Of a stretch of DNA of 31,062 nt, positions 7,432 through 13,791 are shown piece after piece. Positions within the stretch are counted from its first letter, which is position 1, and each line of letters starts with the position of its first letter. The DNA is taken from the IMG/VR virus record IMGVR_UViG_3300034073_000873, positions 1-31,062 of that record. One strand, written 5' to 3'. The translations under genes were made by a program, and so were the position numbers. The stretch is from a virus. Below the pieces are notes generated by a model. That model made no database searches, was not told the origin of the DNA, and worked only from the letters and a program-made list of their open reading frames with translations.

Positions 7432-7881
7432 TTAAAAAATAATCAGCCTTGTTTTATAGAACACGTAACCGATAATGATGACTGATTCAAAAAAGATGGT
7501 GATTATGGCCCATGATGGCACCACATTTTTAATCACTTCTTTGTTCGAAATCTGAACATTGTCCGATTTTGATGATTGGTATTTAGATTTGTAAACAGAT
7601 TCGATTGAATCAATGTCAATTTTGGCCTCAATTCTGCCACGTGTTGAACGCAATGTGATTGTACCTTGTGGTATTACAAATTTGGAATAAAATGCCGTTA
7701 AAATGCCCGCAGAATCGCACGGATTTTCGATGATAATTGAATCACGGATTGCCTGCGTTTTATATATAACATCTGATGTGTGGATCGTATCATATTTAAC
7801 AATCGTGCTTTCTTTGATGATGGTTTTTGTTGGTTTGCAACTTGCAAACAGGATAATTGCGATGATTAGGAATTTTTTCAT
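7432..7881 (-). CDS. Candidate unimolecular spanin (lipoprotein with C-terminal membrane anchor)
   Basis: 149 residues from the ATG at 7881 (the longer frame begins at a TTG). Residues 1-15, MKKFLIIAIILFASC, form a lipoprotein signal with Cys15 as the likely lipidation site. A polar middle part of about 100 residues follows. Residues about 123-146 (PSWAIITIFFESVIIIGYVF) form a hydrophobic C-terminal segment. An outer-membrane lipid anchor and an inner-membrane helix on one chain is the architecture of u-spanins such as T1 gp11, which fuse the two membranes in the last step of lysis. The gene lies directly after the endolysin gene. No sequence similarity to known spanins can be claimed. A plain lipoprotein of other function is the alternative. 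Confidence 0.6.
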   Translation of the reverse strand: MKKFLIIAIILFASCKPTKTIIKESTIVKYDTIHTSDVIYKTQAIRDSIIIENPCDSAGILTAFYSKFVIPQGTITLRSTRGRIEAKIDIDSIESVYKSKYQSSKSDNVQISNKEVIKNVVPSWAIITIFFESVIIIGYVFYKTRLIIF

Positions 7882-7957
7882 TTTTATATTATTTAACATA
7901 TAATGTTGGTTATATTTTACATTATACCCACATTTTGGCAATAATGATGAATATATC

Positions 7958-8446
7958 CTACAAAATCACGTACCCCTGTGAATCGGTTTTCTTTGCGTTT
8001 TTCAATGCTAACACATCCGAAATCTTTTTACCGAATGTTTTTTCAAAATGTGGTGCATCAGGGAATTTTTTCCAATCACCACCCCATTCCCATCCGTACT
8101 TTTTAAATATGGCCACAACCTCCATCCAATCCGCTTTGCCATCACCATCGAAATCCTTTTTGACATCCCATGATGCCGATGCACCATCAATCAAAACAAT
8201 GTCCAAAGCAAGGCCGTAATTATGGAATGAATACCCACCTTTTGCGTTAGTAACTTTGGCACCCGGTTTTGTTCTGCCAATGGCATACAAATCATCTTGT
8301 TCTTTAAATGTCCGCAATGTGTATGTAAATCGACAAAATGCCTTCCCTCTTAATGCTCCACAAATTTCATCATAAATGGTTGCAACCTCAGCACGCAATT
8401 TAGGGTGCATCAATTGAATCCGTTCCAATGTCTTTGGGTCTTTCAT
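7958..8446 (-). CDS. Endolysin, M15 L-Ala-D-Glu-type peptidase with EF-hand loop
   Basis: A 162-residue protein of the T5-endolysin-like M15 peptidase family. Zinc ligands fit His75 (SFHNYGLALD), Asp82 and His133 (PDAPHFE). The upstream part R-x-(5)-DDLYAIGRTKPG is also typical. Between the ligands, residues 98-109 (DFDGDGKADWME) form a perfect 12-position EF-hand loop with acidic residues at 1, 3, 5, 9 and 12 and Gly at 6, suggesting Ca2+ binding. T5 endolysin is known to depend on calcium. There is no signal peptide, so a holin is needed. The start ATG overlaps the stop of the upstream membrane protein gene (ATGA type), and the spanin candidate follows, giving a compact lysis cassette. Confidence 0.9.
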   Translation of the reverse strand: MKDPKTLERIQLMHPKLRAEVATIYDEICGALRGKAFCRFTYTLRTFKEQDDLYAIGRTKPGAKVTNAKGGYSFHNYGLALDIVLIDGASASWDVKKDFDGDGKADWMEVVAIFKKYGWEWGGDWKKFPDAPHFEKTFGKKISDVLALKNAKKTDSQGYVIL

Positions 8447-8733
8447 TATTCCTGATCGGCTTTCTTTTTTACAGGTTTGCCGTGTTTCAAATTATGGTTT
8501 TCCTCTCTTAGATTCTCAATTTCAACCGTTAATTCATCCACTTTTTTGCTTAATTGGTCAACCTTCGCCTCCAACTTTTCATTCATTGCCGTTACCATGT
8601 CAATCACACGTTGGGAATTTTCTAATTGTATTGTACTGATGTCGGCATTTTCCTTTCGCTTTCCTAAGATCCACGAAATTAATGCTGTGATTGTTGATGA
8701 TGCTAGGCCAATAATGGCATCCCTTGTTTCCAT
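8446..8733 (-). CDS. Small membrane protein with coiled coil, candidate holin
   Basis: 95 residues. Residues about 6-24 (AIIGLASSTITALISWILG) form one membrane helix, followed by the positive cluster KRKE. A long coiled coil (about 38-85: VTAMNEKLEAKVDQLSKKVD, ELTVEIENLREENHNL) and a Lys-rich end follow. It is sandwiched without gaps between the tail terminator gene and the endolysin gene, with the endolysin start overlapping its stop. Position and topology suggest a holin or another lysis-control protein. The long cytoplasmic coiled coil is unusual for a holin, so the call is tentative. Confidence 0.6.
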   Translation of the reverse strand: METRDAIIGLASSTITALISWILGKRKENADISTIQLENSQRVIDMVTAMNEKLEAKVDQLSKKVDELTVEIENLREENHNLKHGKPVKKKADQE

Positions 8734-9174
8734 TTATGCTGTTTGTTCGATTTTATTGCTTATTTCAACTATGCCACGAAAATACGTGTGATCACGTTCA
8801 TCATCCACAATATACGGTGATGACTTCTTTACGCAGGTAAATACATTGAATCCATCCGCAGATAAATCAAAGTAACCATTTGAACGTGTTCTGATTAATT
8901 CTAAAATTCTATTGATTGCCTGATTGGCTGTCAATTCTCCACCCGAATCCGATGCAAAACGTGTCACCACTTCGATTCGTGTGATTGTTTCTGTGATATA
9001 CGATGTCTGATTAAAATCTGTTTCATCTGATGAAACGGAATAAACTAAAATGTATGGAAACGATGCCGATGATGGAACCCGGTTATAAACACCAAATGTC
9101 ACACCATCAATCACCACGTTATTTGTCAAACGTGTAATGATCGCCTTGCGGATAAATTGAATCGGTTCTAACAT
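8734..9174 (-). CDS. Tail terminator / tail completion protein (DUF3168-like)
   Basis: A 146-residue protein at the end of the connector gene run, where the tail terminator is usually encoded. It starts MLEPIQFIRKAIITRLTNNV and has the pattern of this family: an N-terminal helix, a loop VYNRVPSSASFPYILVYSVS (Pro-Tyr in the middle), a helix ANQAINRILELIR and a C-terminal beta hairpin with YFRGIVEI. In the known family it forms a hexameric ring that caps the tail tube and joins it to the head. Its start overlaps the stop of the gp10-like gene by one base (TAATG). Confidence 0.8.
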   Translation of the reverse strand: MLEPIQFIRKAIITRLTNNVVIDGVTFGVYNRVPSSASFPYILVYSVSSDETDFNQTSYITETITRIEVVTRFASDSGGELTANQAINRILELIRTRSNGYFDLSADGFNVFTCVKKSSPYIVDDERDHTYFRGIVEISNKIEQTA

Positions 9175-9617
9175 TATTTAGTTAATTTTTTTAATTTTTG
9201 GTACAATCGTACATTAAGTAAACGTAATTCTGTGCGAATAGCAGGGAAAAAGAATGGTCGGGCATACATTGCCTGTTTCTTGATTCCTTTGCCCTTAAAT
9301 TGTGCCGCATAACTCGCAGGGAATCCGGCCTCTTGTAAAAACTTTAATGTGACACCACGACCTGTCCCAAATTCAACATATGGGGCATATGGTGCACGTG
9401 AAAAAACAACCACAGAATTTTCGTTTTGCCTCTCGAATCCGGTTTGATTTCTCAAATTACCTGTATCGTGTGGGGCCGTAGATTTCATTCTACCAACCAT
9501 CTGCATTGCTGTTGTGGTCAATTCGTTTGACAATTCCTGTTTAGAGAATTTTGCCAATTGATCCATCCGCCTACGCAGATCATCCATTTGTTTCGAATCA
9601 ACCCTGATTTTTATCAT
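9174..9617 (-). CDS. HK97 gp10-like neck / tail component
   Basis: 147 residues of the HK97 gp10 family. The diagnostic region is MVGRMKSTAPHDTGNLRNQT (residues about 40-60), then VVVFSRAPYAPYVEFGTGRG, and near the end a patch ARPFFFPAI. The family acts at the head-tail joining complex. The N-terminus MIKIRVDSKQMDDLRRRMDQ is helical. It overlaps both neighbours by one base and belongs to the gp6-gp16-gp10-terminator run, an order conserved in siphophages. Confidence 0.9.
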   Translation of the reverse strand: MIKIRVDSKQMDDLRRRMDQLAKFSKQELSNELTTTAMQMVGRMKSTAPHDTGNLRNQTGFERQNENSVVVFSRAPYAPYVEFGTGRGVTLKFLQEAGFPASYAAQFKGKGIKKQAMYARPFFFPAIRTELRLLNVRLYQKLKKLTK

Positions 9618-9961
9618 TACCCCTCAATTTTGGTGGCTGTCATTTTCACCCAAAAATTCTCAAACGTTTGAAATCCTGAATTAATGCGATACAATGCCGA
9701 AAATCCCTCAACTTGCAACACATCCTCATTGGCAATCAAATCGGCTGTTTCCTTTCTGATTGTAATCTCAATTTCGGTTGATTTTAATCTGATGCCCATA
9801 CGTTCATCAATATCACCCTTTGTTTCTTGCACACGGCACCACACGGTGTCAATTGTCACATATCCGCCCGGTGTAGTCCCACCATATCCATCATCGGATT
9901 TGGCCATCCTTTTAATCAGGATGCGTTGTTTTAAAATTGATGCCGTGTTGTTTGTTGCCAT
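9617..9961 (-). CDS. Head-tail adaptor / head closure protein (SPP1 gp16-like)
   Basis: 114 residues. The sequence LKQRILIKRMAKSDDGYGGT followed by DTVWCRVQETKGDIDE is the signature of the phage head-tail joining protein family (SPP1 gp16 / HK97 gp7 type). This is a small beta barrel that closes the connector below the gp6-like ring. The final strand NFWVKMTATKIEG also fits. It overlaps the gp6-like gene and the gp10-like gene by one base each. Confidence 0.88.
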   Translation of the reverse strand: MATNNTASILKQRILIKRMAKSDDGYGGTTPGGYVTIDTVWCRVQETKGDIDERMGIRLKSTEIEITIRKETADLIANEDVLQVEGFSALYRINSGFQTFENFWVKMTATKIEG

Positions 9962-10470
9962 TAGATAAATACCGCTTTTATGCCATCCAATAATTTTGCC
10001 GATGCACTCGGAACCTCATTCACGGTCATGCCGGTCACGAAATCCGTGCGATTGTCGTAATAGGTCGAAACCATCATCAACAATGCCTGTTTCAATAGGC
10101 CATCACTCATTCCCTCTGTTGTGAAATCGATTTTGATATTTACCGCAGCCGGCTCAATCTCCACCATCGGATCACCTAACCCAAAAACAGAAAATGAAAC
10201 CGCAATATCTTTCACCGTAACTGCATCAACGGATGCCACCGGGCCGAATGGAACATCAATAAAACCTGTTGTTGATTCATCAAGGTAATAGGTGCGTTCC
10301 TTTGCGATAATGTCCCGGCTCATGTAGTTTTCTGCTGCTGTGTGTGCCGCTTCAATCATCAAATCAATCAACAAATCATCTGCCGTTGTGTCGATTCTGA
10401 TGTAATTTTTTGCATCTGTTCGTGAAATGATTGGAACACCAATCACATCATTAATCTTGATCTGCCGCAT
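9961..10470 (-). CDS. Head-tail connector protein (gp6-like)
   Basis: 169 residues of the gp6/gp15-type head-tail connector family. The N-terminal half has a helical core ISRTDAKNYIRIDTTADDLL, IDLMIEAAHTAAENYMSRDI, the typical bundle that docks on the portal. It is followed by YYLDESTTGFIDVPFGPVAS, the beta part characteristic of the family. The C-terminal helix LKQALLMMVSTYYDNRTDFV ends in a segment with the residues NEVPSASAKLLDGIK. It overlaps the stop of the upstream small gene by 20 bases and the next gene by one base. Confidence 0.88.
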   Translation of the reverse strand: MRQIKINDVIGVPIISRTDAKNYIRIDTTADDLLIDLMIEAAHTAAENYMSRDIIAKERTYYLDESTTGFIDVPFGPVASVDAVTVKDIAVSFSVFGLGDPMVEIEPAAVNIKIDFTTEGMSDGLLKQALLMMVSTYYDNRTDFVTGMTVNEVPSASAKLLDGIKAVFI

Positions 10471-10702
10471 CCTTTTTTGCTTTGTTGCCCTTTGTCTTAT
10501 AAACTATTTTTTCCTCCTTTGTTTCAACCTCTACGGCCTCCACAATTGGTGCAATAACTTCGGGCTGATCCTCAACCTTTGTGCCAAAATTATTTGCCAA
10601 ATAATGTCTTTCAACATCAGCCGAAACCGTTACGATTTCACCGGCTCTGTGGTATCCTGTTTTATTATCGAATACCGTTTTTCTCATTAAAACTTTGCCC
10701 AT
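10451..10702 (-). CDS. Small hypothetical protein between capsid and connector genes
   Basis: 83 residues from the ATG at 10702 (MGKVLMRKTVFDNKTGYHRA). The longer frame starts at a TTG inside the terminator hairpin and is rejected. The first 45 residues contain a compact beta-type region (MRKTVFDNKTGYHRAGEIVT). The rest is low-complexity Glu/Val/Lys (VEAVEVETKEEKIVYKTKGN) and ends in a Lys-rich tail. A gene of this size and place is common in HK97-like phages, where it may be a head decoration or connector accessory protein. No family is recognised. Confidence 0.65.
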   Translation of the reverse strand: MGKVLMRKTVFDNKTGYHRAGEIVTVSADVERHYLANNFGTKVEDQPEVIAPIVEAVEVETKEEKIVYKTKGNKAKKDAADQD

Positions 10703-10721
10703 TATTGTGCTATTTTTTGAA

Positions 10722-10729
10722 CAAATATA
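10722..10729 (-). promoter_or_regulatory. Possible Bacteroidota -7 element TATATTTG
   Basis: TATATTTG lies just after the capsid terminator and 19 bases before the ATG at 10702. It would restart transcription for the connector genes. The -33 region would fall inside the terminator hairpin, and no perfect TTTG is seen at the standard distance. Confidence 0.4.
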
Positions 10730-10730
10730 A

Positions 10731-10767
10731 AAAGAAAAGCCACCCAATATTTAGGTGGCTTTCTTTT
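10731..10767 (-). terminator. Intrinsic terminator after the major capsid gene
   Basis: GAAAGCCACC (10763-10754) pairs with GGTGGCTTTTC (10744-10734) on the minus strand, about nine to ten pairs, followed by TTT. The hairpin also has a T tract in the other direction. It stands 21 bases after the capsid stop. Confidence 0.85.
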
Positions 10768-10787
10768 AATTTGGAATTGTATTAAAA

Positions 10788-11984
10788 CTAAACTCCGATT
10801 GCAGCGATATCTGTTGCAAATGTACCCTTAACGATTGCTAATGGTGCGTAGTTAGTCAATGCAATACGCTCTTGTAAACGAACGGTAACGAAACCATCAC
10901 GAACGTTTGTTCCATCCTCACGGAAGAATTCAAGAGATAAGTTTTCACGGATCCACATTTGTGTTCCTAAACCGAAATTACCTACCAAGTAAGTTCCTGC
11001 CGTTACCGCTGTGTTGATTACAACCGGTACCCCTAAGAATTGTGGCTGTAAACCTGCATAAACCTGATCTTTCAAATACTCATTTGTTGTTGACTTCAAC
11101 AATAAGATTTTTGCAAAATCTGTTGGGTTAACCATGATGTAATCCGGGCGATAATTAACCAATGCTAATTGATTGATTGCAACCGTTAACACATCAAATT
11201 GGTTTGCTGCTGTGATTGAATCTGCAAAATCGCCTGCTGCGAATGCTGTCGATCCTGATGTCACGATACCTGAAATGTTTGGTGCCGTTCCGTTACCATA
11301 AAGCAATTGAGCATCCTCAACCGTTAATAATTTTTCAGGTGCACGTGCTGCTAAATATGATGTTAATTGTGCTGTATCAGCCAACATTTCCTCAGAAATA
11401 CGGAAATATGTTCCAACTTTCTGAACGTTTGCATCGTATGCCGTTAAATCGAAATCTGATTCAGGCAATGTTGAACCTTGTGCTGTTGCTGCTGCACCGT
11501 TGTCATATGCTGATTCACGTACGTAACGTACAACCTCTGCGTTTGTAGAACCTTGTGCTAACAATTGGCGAACGTGTACCGGACGCGTTGGATCGTACTT
11601 GATACCCGGAACGTATTGTGCCGGAATAACTTCACCTGTGAAATTAGCCGCAACGGTCATATCACCTGCCTTGATTTCAAATTTAGCTGAACGGCTTGAT
11701 CCGTTGATTAAATTCTCTAAACCACCTTTTGTGATACCTTCAACCAAAGATTGCTTGAATGATTGTGCGTTTGCACCTGTTGCTGTTTTCTTTGCTGCAA
11801 CCTCTGCTGCATCAATACGGCTGTGAACCTCTGAAAACTTAGCTTCTAAGTTTTTGATTTCGGATTTTAATAATTCATCCGCTTTTCCTGTTGCTGATGC
11901 AACTGCTTGCCCTTCTGCTTTCGCAATACGGCTGTCAATAGCTGAATTTAATTCATCTAATTGCTTTTTGATTTCTTCTGTCAT
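10788..11984 (-). CDS. Major capsid protein (HK97 fold)
   Basis: 398 residues of the HK97-type phage capsid family. Residues 1-75 are a helical coiled coil (MTEEIKKQLDELNSAIDSRI; LKSEIKNLEAKFSEVHSRID), the delta domain that acts as scaffold and is cut by the prohead protease. The core follows: FTGEVIPAQYVPGIKYDPTR, VGTYFRISEEMLADTAQLTS, LAARAPEKLLTVEDAQLLYG-NG, then RPDYIMVNPTDFAKILLLKS and FFREDGTNVRDGFVTVRLQE. These are standard HK97 capsid positions. It follows the protease gene with almost no gap and ends before a strong terminator, as expected for the most abundant protein. Confidence 0.95.
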   Translation of the reverse strand: MTEEIKKQLDELNSAIDSRIAKAEGQAVASATGKADELLKSEIKNLEAKFSEVHSRIDAAEVAAKKTATGANAQSFKQSLVEGITKGGLENLINGSSRSAKFEIKAGDMTVAANFTGEVIPAQYVPGIKYDPTRPVHVRQLLAQGSTNAEVVRYVRESAYDNGAAATAQGSTLPESDFDLTAYDANVQKVGTYFRISEEMLADTAQLTSYLAARAPEKLLTVEDAQLLYGNGTAPNISGIVTSGSTAFAAGDFADSITAANQFDVLTVAINQLALVNYRPDYIMVNPTDFAKILLLKSTTNEYLKDQVYAGLQPQFLGVPVVINTAVTAGTYLVGNFGLGTQMWIRENLSLEFFREDGTNVRDGFVTVRLQERIALTNYAPLAIVKGTFATDIAAIGV

Positions 11985-11985
11985 C

Positions 11986-12669
11986 TTACTTTGACTTTAT
12001 TTGATTATTTAGATATGAAAATATTTCGGAAATATCCATCTGTTTAACTTCCGGCACGGTGGCAATTTCTGCCGGCCGTGTGGTTACATCAATAAACAAT
12101 GATTTCAATTTCATCAACTCACTCTCAATTGCGTACCCTAATTCATCGGATACGTTTTCTTTCTTGATCATCTTTGCCAATACATCAAAACGTTTTGCCA
12201 ATAATTCCTGATCAATTTCACCTTTTGCATCGGTGATTAATGCCATTGGATTTGCGGCCAATGTAACGCACGAAATTTCGTACAATTTTACTTCTTTTAA
12301 TTCACGAACACCATCAGCACGATACGATTTTACAATTGGCATAATACCAACTGAATTTTCAGAAATCACACCATTTTTCATCAACAACAAAATGTCCTCG
12401 CCCATTCGTGTTTTCGGGATTTCAGCAACAAAATACAACCCTTTTGCATCTTCACGCAATTCTGTGAATTTACCTAATGGCTGATCAATTCTGTGTTGGT
12501 TGCAATACCTTACACGTGAACCATTTTCAGATAATGTTTTTGTATATGCCCCTTGCAAAATGATGTCATTGTCTGAATCAATATTGCCAAAAATTGAACC
12601 ATATCCGGACACGATGCCGTTTGCCTCATCAATGTCATCAATCCCAATGGATGTTTGTTTGTAAATCAT
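11986..12669 (-). CDS. Prohead maturation protease (HK97 family)
   Basis: 227 residues from the ATG at 12669 (MIYKQTSIGIDDIDEANGIV). The longer frame begins at a TTG within the promoter and is rejected. Motifs match the HK97 prohead protease: VSGYGSIFGNIDSDNDIILQ, the His in YCNQHRIDQPLGKF (His59 from this start) and the Ser in GVISENSVGIMP (Ser106), followed by LKEVKLYEISCVTLAANP. His and Ser are the catalytic pair of this herpes-protease-like fold. It cuts the capsid delta domain and itself. Its promoter carries the dyad element at 12685-12715. The C-terminal 70 residues are helical and variable. Confidence 0.93.
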   Translation of the reverse strand: MIYKQTSIGIDDIDEANGIVSGYGSIFGNIDSDNDIILQGAYTKTLSENGSRVRYCNQHRIDQPLGKFTELREDAKGLYFVAEIPKTRMGEDILLLMKNGVISENSVGIMPIVKSYRADGVRELKEVKLYEISCVTLAANPMALITDAKGEIDQELLAKRFDVLAKMIKKENVSDELGYAIESELMKLKSLFIDVTTRPAEIATVPEVKQMDISEIFSYLNNQIKSK

Positions 12670-12684
12670 AACCTTTCTTTTGCC

Positions 12685-12715
12685 CAAAATTAGTCAAATT
12701 GCTAATTAGAAAACC
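12685..12715 (-). promoter_or_regulatory. Promoter with dyad operator AATTAG-N8-CTAATT (copy A)
   Basis: The minus strand carries TAATTTTG (TAnnTTTG, 12692-12685) 15 bases before the protease ATG. Overlapping it is a perfect inverted repeat AATTAG-N8-CTAATT. The same arrangement occurs only once more, at 27127-27158, with 27 of about 31 positions alike and the same distance to the start codon. This is best read as a regulated promoter. Confidence 0.65.
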
Positions 12716-12732
12716 TGTTGTAAAAATTAATT

Positions 12733-13791
12733 TTAACCGCCTAAATTTTCACCCTCAATGATTGCACCTGTTGCCCCTGTGATTATTTCAGCACTATTGA
12801 TTGCATCAACGATGGTTGCCTGTGCAATGCCAAATCCTAAATCTGTAATTGGTGCACCAATTGTGTTTGCTCCAACCTTTGGCAATACAATCATTGAACA
12901 ACGGCAATTAATCACATTGCTTGCTGATCCATTAGGATCGCCCGGCCTTTGTAATGATTCACCACCAACTGAAAATTTGCTATTAAATGGAACTACCTGA
13001 TTATTTGCTGCCTGATGTGCCGGCCTTACTCTTGCATCGTATCCTGATTTCCAAGTTTTGGTCATATCAGCCCCCGGGAACAGATTCAATGCCGCTTGTT
13101 CGGTTGCATAATTGGCTGCATTCGTTGCCTCAGTCCTTACAATTCTGCGTGCCTGATAATCGGCTAAATAATCAAATTTTTGTCGCAACATTTTGGCCTG
13201 AACCTTTTCACCGGCTGACATAAATATCGGATCGGACATGAATTGACGGATTGTATTTGTCAATGTTGCCTGTGCTGTTGCCGATACTAACGTGACACGT
13301 TGGCCTGCCACCTGATTCCCCATAAAGGCAAATGCGTTGGCCCAAATGGATTGCATATTACCTGCATCGGCTTTCGGTAAATATTTCTGCACGTTTTTTG
13401 AATACCAATTTGCAAATTGCAAACCGATTTTGGAATACATCCCTTCGTACATTCCAACATATTTGTTGTCTTGAAAAAATCCCTGTGCTGATGCCGATGT
13501 CATGGCCTTAACCCTTAAAAATAGGTCAATAACATCATTGTATTCCGCCTTGTAAAACTCCGTAAAATCCCTGATTGATGTGCGTTCGGCTTTGGTCAAT
13601 TCCTTTTCGAACTCATCCGGCCAATTGTCTGTTGATTGTGCCTTTTCCTCTTTCGGTGGATTAAATAGATTGCTACACACCGCCACACGTTGATCAATAG
13701 TGCCAAAATCATTGACAATATTAGGATCAACAACACAACGGGCCATGAAATCATTTTGGCTTTCGCCATTATTAGGATTCGGTAATGGCAT
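12733..13791 (-). CDS. Head morphogenesis protein (Mu gpF / SPP1 gp7-like)
   Basis: 352 residues. The MuF-type domain is at about residues 180-310: LRQKFDYLADYQARRIVRTE, ATNAANYATEQAAL, then TKTWKSGYDARVRPAHQAAN and VINCRCSMIVLPK with the two conserved cysteines. Proteins of this family are injected or bind the portal and act in capsid assembly. The N-terminal 60 residues (MPLPNPNNGESQNDFMARCV) resemble a short motif seen in other phage head proteins, with two Cys (RCVVD, VAVCSN). It overlaps the portal gene end by 20 bases, supporting co-translation. Confidence 0.88.
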   Translation of the reverse strand: MPLPNPNNGESQNDFMARCVVDPNIVNDFGTIDQRVAVCSNLFNPPKEEKAQSTDNWPDEFEKELTKAERTSIRDFTEFYKAEYNDVIDLFLRVKAMTSASAQGFFQDNKYVGMYEGMYSKIGLQFANWYSKNVQKYLPKADAGNMQSIWANAFAFMGNQVAGQRVTLVSATAQATLTNTIRQFMSDPIFMSAGEKVQAKMLRQKFDYLADYQARRIVRTEATNAANYATEQAALNLFPGADMTKTWKSGYDARVRPAHQAANNQVVPFNSKFSVGGESLQRPGDPNGSASNVINCRCSMIVLPKVGANTIGAPITDLGFGIAQATIVDAINSAEIITGATGAIIEGENLGG

